This document shows, piece by piece, positions 26,871 through 36,624 of a DNA stretch of 64,000 bases (position 1 is the first letter of the stretch; each line of letters opens with the position of its first letter). The notes beneath the pieces were generated by a model. That model saw nothing but the letters and a program-made list of their open reading frames with translations. It was not told where the DNA came from and made no database searches. A program made the translations under genes and the position numbers. This DNA is from CAYOEV01 sp964403075 (lineage in GTDB: Bacteria; Bacteroidota; Bacteroidia; Cytophagales; Cyclobacteriaceae), in NCBI GenBank assembly GCA_964403075.1, contig CAYOEV010000007.1, positions 27,685 through 91,684 of the forward strand. The letters run 5' to 3'.

Positions 26871-29277
26871 GCAATTTCTGATATGCAGTTTAATAAGCTC
26901 AGCAGGTTTTTCGCAAAAACAAATTTCGGGATATGTGAAGAATAGCAATCAAGACCCTTTAAATGGTGTAGAGGTCTACGATAAATACAAAGGTCTGCTT
27001 GCTCAAACCAATCATAAAGGCTTTTTTGAGTTTGTGACCAATAAAGATGATTTGACGTTGGTATTTTATTCTTTTGAACATGATATTAAAGAAGTCAACG
27101 TCAGGGCAGATACCTCACAAAGTTTGACTGTGACCTTAGATGTTTTCTCCTTCGAGCTTTCTGAAGTGGAAATCATCGCCCAAAAAGAAAGAGTTTTTGA
27201 ATTGCAAAGACTTAAGGATGTAGAAGGCACAGCAATATATGCCGGAAAAAAAACAGAGGTGATTCAAGTGGATCGATCTATGTCAAATCTGGCCGCTAAC
27301 AATGCGAGACAAATCTACAGTCAAATTGCCGGTCTTAACATTTATCAAAATGATGATGCCGGCCTACAATTGAACATCGGTGGTCGTGGACTTGATCCTA
27401 CACGAACAGCGAATTTCAATGTGCGACAAAACGGCTACGACATCAGCGCCGATGCCTTGGGTTATCCTGAAAGTTATTACACGCCAGCTTCTGAAGGTTT
27501 AGAGCAAATTCAAATCATCAGGGGTGCTGCGTCTTTACAATATGGTACCCAATTTGGCGGGCATATCAATTTTAAAATGAAAAGCCCAAACCCTAATAAA
27601 TCGGTTGAGGTCATTACAAGAAATACAGGCGGGAGTTATGGGCTTTATAGCAATTTCACCAGTGTAAGTGGCACGAAAGACAAGTTGAGTTACTATACCT
27701 ATGTCAATTACAAACGTGGTGATGGTTTCAGACCCAACTCGGAATATGAATCCATCAATAGCTTCTCACATTTTGGGTATAAGTTCAATGAAAATACCAA
27801 AATCACAGGTGAAATTACTTACATGAATTACCTCGCCCAGCAAGGCGGTGGTTTAACCGACGACATGTTTGCTGAAGACCCATTTCAGAGCAATCGTGAG
27901 CGCAATTGGTTTGATGTAGACTGGTTGTTGTACAATCTAAAAATGGAACATGATTTTTCAAAGCAAACTCACTTTAGTTTTAGTTTTTTTGGTCTGAATG
28001 CCCAGCGTAGTGCTTTGGGTTTTAGAACCAATAGGGTAGACCAAATTGATCCCATCCAGGAAAGAGATTTGATTGTCAGTGACTTTAGTAATTTTGGATT
28101 TGAAACCAGATTGCTTCGTGAGTACGACGTTTTTGGTAAGGGTGCTACCTTGCTAATTGGGTCAAAATTTTATAGATCGGATAATCAAGAGCGACAAGGA
28201 CCGGGTTCGGATGGTTTTGATGACGATTTTAGTTTTAGAACCGAAGAGTTTCCCAATTATCCGAACCAATCGCAATTTGATTTGCCGAATACCAACGTGG
28301 CGGTATTTGGTGAAAACATATTTTATTTAAATGATAAATTTTCAGTAACACCAGGTGTAAGGTTAGAATATATTAAAACGGAAAGCGACGGATTTTTTAA
28401 ACAAATTAACACCGATGCGGCAGGAAATGTGATCAACGATCAAACCATCCAAGCTAGAAGAACCTTTGATCGTTCCTTTGTCCTTGTCGGCTTAGGTCTG
28501 AGTTTCAAGCCAAGTGATCATGTAGAAGTCTATGGAAACATTTCTGAAAACTACCGTTCAGTAACCTTTTCTGATATCAACATCAACAATCCTGCTTTTG
28601 AAGTTGATCCCGGTATAACCGATGAAGAGGGTTTTACCGGAGACATTGGCTTGAGAGGCAATATAAGTAATCTTTTGTCATATGACTTGGGAGTGTTTAC
28701 GTTGTCTTATCAGGACAGAATCGGATTCATACAGCGGGTTCGGGACGATAACCGCATCGTTAGTCAACGCACGAACGTCGGTAATGCGCTCATTTACGGA
28801 TTTGAGTCGCTGTTTTATTTTAAAGTTTTAAATATTAGTTCAGCTTATCGATTTGACATTTTTGTCAATACGTCATTTATCCAATCCGAATATACCGAAT
28901 CGGCACAGGCATCAATAACAGGAAATATTGAAGGTAATGAAGTAGAATTTGTACCTGAACTTAACTTGAAAACTGGTTTTGTGTTTTATTATAAGGATTT
29001 TGGGGCGAGACTTCAATACACTTATTTGTCAGACCAGTTTTCTGATGCGGGTAATTCTACATCTCCTAATTTGAGTGGCGTGATTGGACAATTGCCAGCA
29101 TATAATATTCTGGATGTTTTTATGTCTTATCAGTACAAACAGTTTAAATTAGAAACCGGCATTAACAATCTTCTCGATGAAGCCTACTTCACAAGACGAG
29201 CCACAGGATATCCCGGTCCAGGTATTATTCCATCTGCTCCTCGTAATTGGTATGCGACGCTACAGGTTAAATTTTAG
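26851..29277 (+). CDS. TonB-dependent outer-membrane receptor (Fe-carrier type)
   Basis: 808 residues: a signal peptide (residues 1-20), a carboxypeptidase-regulatory-like domain (about 23-95, ISGYVKNSNQDPLNGVEV), a plug domain (about 125-235, with LNIGGRGLDPTR and EQIQIIRGAASLQYG), and a ~570-residue beta barrel ending in an aromatic residue (VKF). It resembles FecA/iron-citrate type receptors more than SusC. It transports a carrier-bound metal into the periplasm using TonB energy. Overlaps the HTTM gene by 20 bp. With two surface-type lipoproteins and an HTTM protein beside it, it is the uptake pore of the island; the ligand is unknown. Confidence 0.9.
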   Translation: MRLKGFKQFLICSLISSAGFSQKQISGYVKNSNQDPLNGVEVYDKYKGLLAQTNHKGFFEFVTNKDDLTLVFYSFEHDIKEVNVRADTSQSLTVTLDVFSFELSEVEIIAQKERVFELQRLKDVEGTAIYAGKKTEVIQVDRSMSNLAANNARQIYSQIAGLNIYQNDDAGLQLNIGGRGLDPTRTANFNVRQNGYDISADALGYPESYYTPASEGLEQIQIIRGAASLQYGTQFGGHINFKMKSPNPNKSVEVITRNTGGSYGLYSNFTSVSGTKDKLSYYTYVNYKRGDGFRPNSEYESINSFSHFGYKFNENTKITGEITYMNYLAQQGGGLTDDMFAEDPFQSNRERNWFDVDWLLYNLKMEHDFSKQTHFSFSFFGLNAQRSALGFRTNRVDQIDPIQERDLIVSDFSNFGFETRLLREYDVFGKGATLLIGSKFYRSDNQERQGPGSDGFDDDFSFRTEEFPNYPNQSQFDLPNTNVAVFGENIFYLNDKFSVTPGVRLEYIKTESDGFFKQINTDAAGNVINDQTIQARRTFDRSFVLVGLGLSFKPSDHVEVYGNISENYRSVTFSDININNPAFEVDPGITDEEGFTGDIGLRGNISNLLSYDLGVFTLSYQDRIGFIQRVRDDNRIVSQRTNVGNALIYGFESLFYFKVLNISSAYRFDIFVNTSFIQSEYTESAQASITGNIEGNEVEFVPELNLKTGFVFYYKDFGARLQYTYLSDQFSDAGNSTSPNLSGVIGQLPAYNILDVFMSYQYKQFKLETGINNLLDEAYFTRRATGYPGPGIIPSAPRNWYATLQVKF

Positions 29278-29312
29278 GTTTGATGTTATTGATCTAAGTT
29301 GAAAATTTCAGC

Positions 29313-30452
29313 TTACCCAATGGCTTGATGTAGGTCTGCAACCAGGTCTTCGGCATCCTCGAGCCCCACACTGATTCGAATCAATGTGTCTGTGAGTCCC
29401 CTGGCTATGCGTTGGTCCCTTGGGATGGAAGCGTGCGTCATGCTGGCGGGGTGGCCAATGAGTGACTCCACACCGCCAAGAGATTCTGCCAGGCTAAACA
29501 ATTTCACATTTTCCAATACTTGGAATGCTTTTTCCTGGCTATCGGATTTTAGCACAAAAGAAATCATACCACCAAAGTCTTTCATTTGTCTTTTGGCGAC
29601 CTCGTGATTTTCATGTGTTTCAAATCCTGGCCAGTACACCTTATCTACTTTGGGGTGGTCGGCTAGAAAATTGGCTATGATTTTGCCGTTGTAGCAATGT
29701 CTGTCCATACGTACATGCAGGGTTTTGATTCCACGCAGCACCAAGAAGCAATCCTGAGGGCCGGGTACCGCGCCACTGGCGTTTTGAATGAAAGCAAACT
29801 GCTCGTCCAGCTGTGGATCGTTGGTGGCCAAAAAACCCATGATGACATCCGAATGACCTGCGATAAATTTAGTAACCGAGTGCATCACTACGTCTGCCCC
29901 AAGGTCTAAAGGATTTTGTAAGTAAGGGGAAGCGAAGGTGTTGTCCGCAACGGTAAGCACATTCCTTTTTTTGGCGATAGCAGTAATGGCGGTGATGTCC
30001 ACGATATTCATCATCGGGTTGGTTGGGGTCTCTATCCAGACCAATCGTGTACGATCGTTCATGACCGCCTCCACTGCTTTACGGTCGCGCATGTCTACGA
30101 AGTGAAACTTGATTCCAAAGCGTTCAAAAATCTTCGTGAACAACCGGTAGGTACCACCGTACAAGTCATCTGAGCTAATCACTTCATCCCCGGGGGAGAG
30201 GGTTTTCAAAATGGTTTCAGTAGCACTCATTCCGGAGGCAAAAGCCCGACCGAATTTCGCATTTTCCAATGCTGCGAGGTTAGTCTCTAGTACCGTACGG
30301 GTGGGATTCTGCGTACGCGCATATTCATAACCCTGGTGGTTACCGGGTGATTTTTGCACATAGGTAGAAGTTTGATAAATGGGTGTCATGATGGCTCCTG
30401 TAGAAGGATCTGGCAGGATGCCAGCATGAAGGGCTTTGGTTCCGAATTTCAT
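29313..30452 (-). CDS. Cys/Met-metabolism PLP enzyme (cystathionine gamma-synthase/lyase type)
   Basis: 379 residues, normal for the family. PLP lysine K195 lies in HSVTKFIAGHSD, with YEYARTQNPTR (residues 42-52), the FASGMSAT phosphate-binding loop, and ETPTNPMM and VADNTFASP in the expected places. The C-terminal SLAESLGGVESLIGHPASMTH segment is diagnostic. It can act in trans-sulfuration (cystathionine gamma-synthase or lyase); the two activities cannot be separated by eye, so no symbol is given. It converges on the TonB receptor gene with a 35-bp gap. Confidence 0.9.
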   Translation of the reverse strand: MKFGTKALHAGILPDPSTGAIMTPIYQTSTYVQKSPGNHQGYEYARTQNPTRTVLETNLAALENAKFGRAFASGMSATETILKTLSPGDEVISSDDLYGGTYRLFTKIFERFGIKFHFVDMRDRKAVEAVMNDRTRLVWIETPTNPMMNIVDITAITAIAKKRNVLTVADNTFASPYLQNPLDLGADVVMHSVTKFIAGHSDVIMGFLATNDPQLDEQFAFIQNASGAVPGPQDCFLVLRGIKTLHVRMDRHCYNGKIIANFLADHPKVDKVYWPGFETHENHEVAKRQMKDFGGMISFVLKSDSQEKAFQVLENVKLFSLAESLGGVESLIGHPASMTHASIPRDQRIARGLTDTLIRISVGLEDAEDLVADLHQAIG

Positions 30453-30555
30453 GGAGATATGGGTTGACAGTCAAAAGGTGAACAAATTTGAACACCTTAG
30501 TGCTCTTAACAAAATCTGGTCAAATAAGGTCCTTACATCCGTAGACCTTGTGCAT

Positions 30556-32154
30556 TTAGGCTTTCTTAAAAAAAGCGTCCATTTCCTTTTCAATATCCGC
30601 GTCTGCCAAATAATTCGGCGAGAGCGATGGTTGCCCGGGTAGGTTTTCCACATGTAAGGTTTGGGTAGGGAAAGCAAAGTGTACACCCATCTTTTCTGCC
30701 AGTTGCATGATCTGTAGCAGGATTTCATGACGGGTCTTCAACTCCTGTCCCCAGTCAGGCGCTTCGATAAATATGTAAAACATGATGTCTAAAGAATGGC
30801 TGCCCATGTTATTGAAATAAATGTGGAAATTATCTTTGTTGGTCATAGGGTGGCTGAGGTGAATTTTTCTTAACCCTTCGACAAAACTTTGCACCAATCC
30901 AGGCGGCGTGTCATAAGTGAGCGCCAAGGTGGTATAAAACCTGCGGTACTTACGTAACCCGTGGTTGTCGATGGTCTGGTCGGCCAACTTACCATTGGGA
31001 ATGTACATCACAGAATTTCTGAATGTCCGTACCCTTGATGACCGAAACCCCACTTCTTCAACGGTTCCGTCCACATCATTTGATGTAATCCAATCGCCGA
31101 TTTGAAAAGGTTTATCTACGAATATCATCAGCGAGCCAAAAAAGTTTTTGATAGTATCCTGGGCGGCCAGAGCAAATGCCAAGCCCCCAATAGACAGGCC
31201 GGTAAGTAGCGGCAATATGGGCACATCCAGTGCCTGGAGAATAAACAATAATCCAATGATGACGACAAAGGTTTTTAATGTTTTACGTAGTAGTGGTACT
31301 AGTTGGTCATCCAGTGTGCTTTCGGTTTTTTCGGCCAACTGCATGAGGATCATTGTAAAAATGTTTACAAAACGAAATGCAATGATGGTTGCAAACAGCG
31401 GAACAAGGATGTGCAATGCAGTGACCACGTATTGTGATATTTCTGCGGGGAGTTGCAAAACTGGAATAAAGAGGTTGAGCAGCAAGATGATAATGAACAG
31501 GCTCGTTGGGCGGGCCAGTGGAAGCAAGCCTTCGCCTGAGCGATGTCCTGCGCGCATGAGTGCTTTTCGAATAAATATTTCAGAAAATACAGTAAAAATC
31601 TTGTAGGTAACTGCACTTATTAGGGCAAGCAAGAGAATGGCTACATATTGATAGGCAAATAATCCAAAATACTTTCTGGATCCTAGACGTGGCAACCATT
31701 CCAAGAGGATGTCGGAGCCAAATTTAAAGGTCTCTTCATGCGCTTGCGCGATGCCACGCATGGCGGCATCTGAAAATACCCACTCATGGGTACTAGGCCG
31801 TTTCAACAAATAAACGTCTGGTAATTGTTTATCCACAACGTAGCGGTGTTTGTTGATGGTGGAGTCGAAATAATTGCTGGATTTGGGTATTTCATCCATG
31901 AACAAGTAGATGCCATTACCATCTAGCACCTGTTTGAATTCTATGGCAGCCTTTTTGGCTCGCTCCAACCCACGTCTTTTGGGATTGAAGGGCTGCGCTG
32001 CCAGAGAATCGTTGTAGTGTTCAGGCTGGAGGTAGTGGAGCGTGGTCCAGAGACTCTTATACGGTGAGCTTAAGTCTACCGTATCCTGGTCATCGATTTG
32101 AGCGTTGGTATCTGAACAAATGAAAAAAAGAACAATGAATAACCAGCGTTGCAT
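30556..32154 (-). CDS. MscS-family mechanosensitive channel
   Basis: 532 residues. A signal peptide (ending TNAQ) and a ~130-residue periplasmic part precede several transmembrane helices (about residues 170-345). The pore-lining helix and upper beta domain carry GGLAFALAAQDTIKNFFGSLMI and KPFQIGDWI near residues 335-365, the MscS hallmark, followed by the cytoplasmic alpha/beta domain. It releases solutes on hypo-osmotic shock. The larger, periplasm-extended form is typical of Bacteroidota. The divergent M3 peptidase gene starts 64 bp away, so the promoters probably share that gap. Confidence 0.9.
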   Translation of the reverse strand: MQRWLFIVLFFICSDTNAQIDDQDTVDLSSPYKSLWTTLHYLQPEHYNDSLAAQPFNPKRRGLERAKKAAIEFKQVLDGNGIYLFMDEIPKSSNYFDSTINKHRYVVDKQLPDVYLLKRPSTHEWVFSDAAMRGIAQAHEETFKFGSDILLEWLPRLGSRKYFGLFAYQYVAILLLALISAVTYKIFTVFSEIFIRKALMRAGHRSGEGLLPLARPTSLFIIILLLNLFIPVLQLPAEISQYVVTALHILVPLFATIIAFRFVNIFTMILMQLAEKTESTLDDQLVPLLRKTLKTFVVIIGLLFILQALDVPILPLLTGLSIGGLAFALAAQDTIKNFFGSLMIFVDKPFQIGDWITSNDVDGTVEEVGFRSSRVRTFRNSVMYIPNGKLADQTIDNHGLRKYRRFYTTLALTYDTPPGLVQSFVEGLRKIHLSHPMTNKDNFHIYFNNMGSHSLDIMFYIFIEAPDWGQELKTRHEILLQIMQLAEKMGVHFAFPTQTLHVENLPGQPSLSPNYLADADIEKEMDAFFKKA

Positions 32155-32218
32155 ACTATTTGGAACTCCTTTAAAGTGATAATCAGTTGCGTAACTTTAT
32201 TGACAAAAGTAAAAATTG

Positions 32219-34252
32219 ATGAACCCACTTCTCAAACCTTTTGATACCCTTTTTGAGATTCCGCCATTTTCTCTTATCGAATCTGACCACTTTTTGCCAG
32301 CTATCACACATTGGGTAGCGGAAGCCAGGAAAGAAATAGCGGCCATCACTGACCAATCCGAAGCACCTACTTTTGACAATACCATAGTGGCCCTGGAGCG
32401 GGCAGGTGAGGGATTGGGTAGGGTATCGTCCATCTTATTTAATTTGAATGCTGCTGACACGAACGAGTACATTCAGGAGCAGGCGCAGCAGGTTTCGCCG
32501 GTGCTCACAGAGTTTGATAACGAAATCACTCAGAATGTAACACTTTTCAACCGTATCAAAGAGGTGTATGCGTCTAGATCGGCATTGTCACTGAACGATG
32601 AACAGCAAATGCTCCTGGAAAAAACTTACAAGCGCTTTGTAAGGAATGGTGCTTTGTTGGACGAATCAGCCAAAAACCGGCTTAAATCGATACACGTGAA
32701 ACTGGCGCGCCTATCGCTTACTTTCGGCGAAAATCTGCTGGCAGAAACCAACGATTTTGTTTTGGTTATTGAAAATGAACAGGAACTGGATGGTCTGCCA
32801 GAAGACGTCATCCAGCGCGCAGCCGAAGAGGCAAAGGATCGGAAGGTCGATGGCTGGGCCTTTACTTTACAAGCTCCCAGTTTTACGCCCTTTATGAAAT
32901 ATGCGCGTAACCGAAACCACAGAGAGACCATGTACCGCGCCCACATGAGCAAAAGTTTTAATGCCAATGAATGGAACAATGAAAAAATCATTGAAGAGGT
33001 GATAAAACTAAGGCATGAGAAGGCTGTCTTACTTGGATATCCAAACTACGCGGCCTTTGTTTTGGAGGAACGTATGGCGCAGTCTGAGGATAAGGTGAGG
33101 GACCTTTTTAACGAACTTTATCAGATTGCCAAACCAAAAGCAGAGGCTGAAGTTGAGGAAGTCAGGAAATTCATGAAGCAGCTTGGGATCTCACATGAAT
33201 TGCAAAAATGGGATTGGAGCTTTTACAGTGAGCAACTAAAAAAAGCCAAATTTGACTTTGACGACGAACGCTTAAAACCTTATTTCAAACTGGAAAAGGT
33301 TATAAAGGGAGTATTCCAAACGGCTGAGCGCTTGTACCAAATTCGCTTTGTACCGAATGAAAATGTCGAGAAGTACTATGAAAACGTGCAGGTATATGAG
33401 GTGTTTGACACACAAACTGACCAATTGCAAGCCATTTTCATGGCTGATTTTTTCCCCAGGAAAGGAAAAAGGGGTGGCGCCTGGATGACCAGTTTTCGCA
33501 ATGCCTATAGGGTCGAGGGTATAAGAACGATTCCGCAGGTAAGTATTGTCTGTAATTTTACTCCATCCACACCTGCGAGCCCGTCCTTACTGAAATTCGA
33601 TGAAGTATTGACGCTGTTCCATGAGTTTGGACATGCCCTGCATGGCATGTTGGGAAATACACAATATGAGAGTCTTTCCGGCACCAGTGTTTATTGGGAT
33701 TTTGTAGAACTTCCATCACAAATCATGGAAAACTGGTGTTATGAGAAGTCGTGTCTCGATCTCTTTGCACGCCACTACCAAACCGGAGAAGTGATACCTG
33801 AAGCGTATGTTGAAAAAATCATAAAGGCATCTAATTTCCAGGAAGCCTACCAAACGGTCAGGCAAATTGGTTTAGCGGAATTAGACCTGGCTTATCATGC
33901 CAGTGACCATCCTGATTCTATACAGGTGGAACAAATTGAGGAAAAGATATCCCAGCGTTTTGAAATACTTCCTAAGGTGGAAGGCACCTGTATGAGTACC
34001 CATTTCAGTCACATTTTTGCAGGGGGTTATGCGGCTGGCTACTACAGTTACAAATGGTCCGAGGTATTGGATGCTGACGCTTTTGTCATGTTTCGTAAAA
34101 ATGGTGCGTTCGACCGAAAAACAGCAGATGCTTTTAAAGAACATATTCTATCGAAAGGAGGCACCGAACATCCAATGACGTTGTACAAAAGATTTAGAGG
34201 GCAGGCCCCCTCCACTTCCGCGTTGATTGAAAGAGCGGGGTTATTGGATTAG
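32219..34252 (+). CDS. M3 family metallopeptidase (oligopeptidase A / dipeptidyl carboxypeptidase type)
   Basis: 677 residues, typical of thimet-oligopeptidase-like enzymes. Zinc motif HEFGH: H468 and H472 bind zinc and E469 is catalytic; E497 in DFVELPSQ is the third ligand. AGYYSYKWSEVLDADAF near residue 600 is the conserved substrate-binding tyrosine region. It degrades short peptides in the cytoplasm or periplasm; no signal peptide is seen, so cytoplasmic. The ATG at 32219 is one codon after an in-frame TTG. Its stop overlaps the stop of the convergent regulator gene by four bases. Confidence 0.92.
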   Translation: MNPLLKPFDTLFEIPPFSLIESDHFLPAITHWVAEARKEIAAITDQSEAPTFDNTIVALERAGEGLGRVSSILFNLNAADTNEYIQEQAQQVSPVLTEFDNEITQNVTLFNRIKEVYASRSALSLNDEQQMLLEKTYKRFVRNGALLDESAKNRLKSIHVKLARLSLTFGENLLAETNDFVLVIENEQELDGLPEDVIQRAAEEAKDRKVDGWAFTLQAPSFTPFMKYARNRNHRETMYRAHMSKSFNANEWNNEKIIEEVIKLRHEKAVLLGYPNYAAFVLEERMAQSEDKVRDLFNELYQIAKPKAEAEVEEVRKFMKQLGISHELQKWDWSFYSEQLKKAKFDFDDERLKPYFKLEKVIKGVFQTAERLYQIRFVPNENVEKYYENVQVYEVFDTQTDQLQAIFMADFFPRKGKRGGAWMTSFRNAYRVEGIRTIPQVSIVCNFTPSTPASPSLLKFDEVLTLFHEFGHALHGMLGNTQYESLSGTSVYWDFVELPSQIMENWCYEKSCLDLFARHYQTGEVIPEAYVEKIIKASNFQEAYQTVRQIGLAELDLAYHASDHPDSIQVEQIEEKISQRFEILPKVEGTCMSTHFSHIFAGGYAAGYYSYKWSEVLDADAFVMFRKNGAFDRKTADAFKEHILSKGGTEHPMTLYKRFRGQAPSTSALIERAGLLD

Positions 34253-34626
34253 TCGATTTCGTCCAAGAGAATCGCCTTAAGGTTGGCATAATCCCAGGGC
34301 TTGGCTACAAAACGAGCCAAATTGAATTTCTCGAGCGCCTCTTCAATGTCTTCTTCCTGTGTATAACCTGAAACCATTACACGTTTGGGCGGAACATCAG
34401 GCTTGATTTCCATTAATGCTTTTAAGAATTCTGTGCCGGTCATGATGGGCATTCGTTGATCAGTGACCACTACATCCACTTCATTGGTTTTGAGGTACTC
34501 AAGGGCCTCCTTCGCTGAGGAAGTCGTATATACGTCGAAGTCTCTACGAAACATTTCCTTGAAGAGCATCAGGTTGATTTCTTCATCGTCGACGTAAATG
34601 AGTGAAAGTTTGTTGTCTCCTGCCAT
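34249..34626 (-). CDS. Response regulator, receiver domain only (partner of the adjacent kinase)
   Basis: 125 residues with acidic residues D13-D14, phosphoacceptor D56 in VVTDQRMP, a VSGYT switch region and K109 in AKPW. This is the pattern of the RpfG/HupR-like receiver group, but no output domain follows. It starts 3 bp after the histidine-kinase stop on the same strand, so it is the cognate target. With no output it probably passes the signal by protein contact or to a phosphotransfer protein. Confidence 0.9.
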   Translation of the reverse strand: MAGDNKLSLIYVDDEEINLMLFKEMFRRDFDVYTTSSAKEALEYLKTNEVDVVVTDQRMPIMTGTEFLKALMEIKPDVPPKRVMVSGYTQEEDIEEALEKFNLARFVAKPWDYANLKAILLDEID

Positions 34627-34629
34627 GGA

Positions 34630-36600
34630 TTAGGCCGTTTCAGTAGATAAAGGTAAAGAAATTCTGAACTCGGTTCCCATGTCCTTCTCAGAGTCTACGG
34701 TTATCGTTCCGCTATGTTTTTCAATGATACCATAGGTGATGGATAAGCCTAAACCTGTGCCTACACCTATCTTTTTAGTCGTAAAAAATGGGTCAAATAT
34801 TTTCTCTGCATTTTCATCGCTAATGCCAATACCCGTATCTTTGATGCTAATCAAAATCTCTTTATTTGTAAATAATTGCGTTTTCAAGATGATTGTTCCG
34901 TCTTTTTCTGTTTCATTAATAGCATCTATGGCATTATTGATTAAGTTAACAAAGGCCTGATTAAGTTCCCCTTCATAGCCAGCAATTTTTGGAATACGGT
35001 CATCGTAATCCTTTATTATTGTGATATTGTCTTTGTACTTACTTTTCAAAAGGAGCAAAGCCAGATCTAAATCTTTATGTAGGTTGACCATAGACTTTTC
35101 TTCCTGATTGGTTCTGGAAAAAGTACGCAAGCCTTTCACTATTCCTGTGGTGCGCTCGGCGCCTATTTTTACATTGTTAATCATCGCAGGAATGGCAGCG
35201 TAGGCTTCTTCAAAAAAGTTTTCCTTTTTTACAGTTTCCAGTTCCTCCAGCTTACTCTTCAGGTGCTTGTCATTGGGGTTAATATTATTTAGCCGGTCAA
35301 TCACTTTAGCTACATCTCCAAAGTTTTGATTCAGGATATGCACACCGTTGTAAACAAAATTGATGGCATTGTTAATTTCATGTGCGATGCCCGCAGTGAG
35401 TGTACCCAATGAAGCCATCTTTTCCGATTGTACCAGTTGCGACTGCGTCTTATGCAATTCATCCAGTAATTCACTTAATTCGCTTTTCTGCTGTTTCAAA
35501 TGCTGGTTGGCCTTTTGCTTGTCTCTGTAACCAACGAACAGCAGTACTGCCAATGCGACCACCAGACCTACCACCAGCATGAGACTGAGCACGACGTTTC
35601 GCTGGAGACTGAGGGTAGAATCGTATTCCTGCATCTTTTGATCAGCCATTTGAATCTCAGTTTCTTTATCCTCAATGGATTCATTTAACTGATCAAGGAT
35701 GATCTTTTGCTGCTGCAGGTCTGTTTTCTGGCGTTCTGCCTGCGTCTGCTGATCGCGTATACGGGTTCGAAGAAACTGTAAATCATTGGTTTCTTTTTCA
35801 AGTTCTTTTTGCTTGGTAGTAATTTCTTGTTCCAACCGATAGAGTTCCTGTTCCTTTTTCTTGAGTAAGGATTTGAAGTTATCTACGTCTTTATTTCTCA
35901 GGCTAAGCTGCGTTTTCTGCGTGTTGATCAGTTTGGATAATCCAGATAACCGACGTTGTAACGAATCTACGTCTTGATTGTATGCTTTGATTTCTTCCTC
36001 CATTTCCCGAGCGCGCGCCAGTTCGGCACGGTACAACCTTTCATCCGAAATGATCGAACCACCGAGAATACTCATTCCTGACAATATTTTTAAACGTTGA
36101 CGTTCTATATTTCCCGGATTCATTTCAAAGTCCAACTTATCTTGGTTGTTGATAAAATTGATCATTGTAAACTGATCCTGTCCAAAATGGTCTGTAACCA
36201 TGAGAATGGGACGACCCTCTAATCGTTCATAAAGCAACGGCACCAGTTCATTATACACACCTAGGACGAATATCAGATCAATATTGGACGGTATTTCAGC
36301 TATTGTTCTCCCCGTAGATATTTGAATCGGGCGATTGTTGATGCGTCTTTGTTTCGCCATTTCAACGAGTTCGGCATTTAAGTTCGCATTGTTGGAGAGT
36401 GCATGAAAGCGGTAGCTGGTTTTGTTTTCATTGGGCCAGCCAATATTTTTAGCAAAGTCGTACAAATAATTGGCAATGCGCTCATTGAGCGCATTGCTAC
36501 TCTCTTGTGCCTGCAGCCTAAAGACCAAAAGGCCGAAAAATAAATATGTAAAAAATCGGTTCAAATCTTCAATCCCAAATTTACCCTTTGAATCAAGCAT
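34630..36600 (-). CDS. Sensor histidine kinase with N-terminal YfiR domain
   Basis: 656 residues. The N-terminus has a signal-like helix (about 15-32), then a YfiR-type (DUF4154) periplasmic domain (about 33-185: LYDFAKNIGWPNENK, NIDLIFVLG, ILMVTDHFG, INFINNQDKLDFEMN). A long coiled coil (about 190-330) leads to one transmembrane helix (336-357). Next come the dimerisation domain with H407 in AGIAHEINN and the ATP-binding domain (NLINNAIDA; GTGLGLSITYG near 625). YfiR is otherwise a periplasmic repressor of a diguanylate cyclase; here it is fused as the sensor of a kinase. The coiled coil probably carries the signal. It lacks an internal receiver; the output goes to the receiver encoded next. 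Confidence 0.9.
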   Translation of the reverse strand: MLDSKGKFGIEDLNRFFTYLFFGLLVFRLQAQESSNALNERIANYLYDFAKNIGWPNENKTSYRFHALSNNANLNAELVEMAKQRRINNRPIQISTGRTIAEIPSNIDLIFVLGVYNELVPLLYERLEGRPILMVTDHFGQDQFTMINFINNQDKLDFEMNPGNIERQRLKILSGMSILGGSIISDERLYRAELARAREMEEEIKAYNQDVDSLQRRLSGLSKLINTQKTQLSLRNKDVDNFKSLLKKKEQELYRLEQEITTKQKELEKETNDLQFLRTRIRDQQTQAERQKTDLQQQKIILDQLNESIEDKETEIQMADQKMQEYDSTLSLQRNVVLSLMLVVGLVVALAVLLFVGYRDKQKANQHLKQQKSELSELLDELHKTQSQLVQSEKMASLGTLTAGIAHEINNAINFVYNGVHILNQNFGDVAKVIDRLNNINPNDKHLKSKLEELETVKKENFFEEAYAAIPAMINNVKIGAERTTGIVKGLRTFSRTNQEEKSMVNLHKDLDLALLLLKSKYKDNITIIKDYDDRIPKIAGYEGELNQAFVNLINNAIDAINETEKDGTIILKTQLFTNKEILISIKDTGIGISDENAEKIFDPFFTTKKIGVGTGLGLSITYGIIEKHSGTITVDSEKDMGTEFRISLPLSTETA

Positions 36601-36624
36601 CCAGCCTCAATCGTCAGTCGATGC

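Noticed and set aside
29295..29315. Hairpin TAAGTTGA/TCAGCTTA between the TonB receptor and the convergent PLP enzyme
   Set aside because: It has a mismatch, a weak AT-rich stem, no T-run and overlaps the stop codon; too weak to call a terminator.
31148..31606. A 152-codon plus-strand frame inside the MscS-type gene
   Set aside because: Antisense to the conserved channel helices; the long frame follows from codon bias of the real gene.
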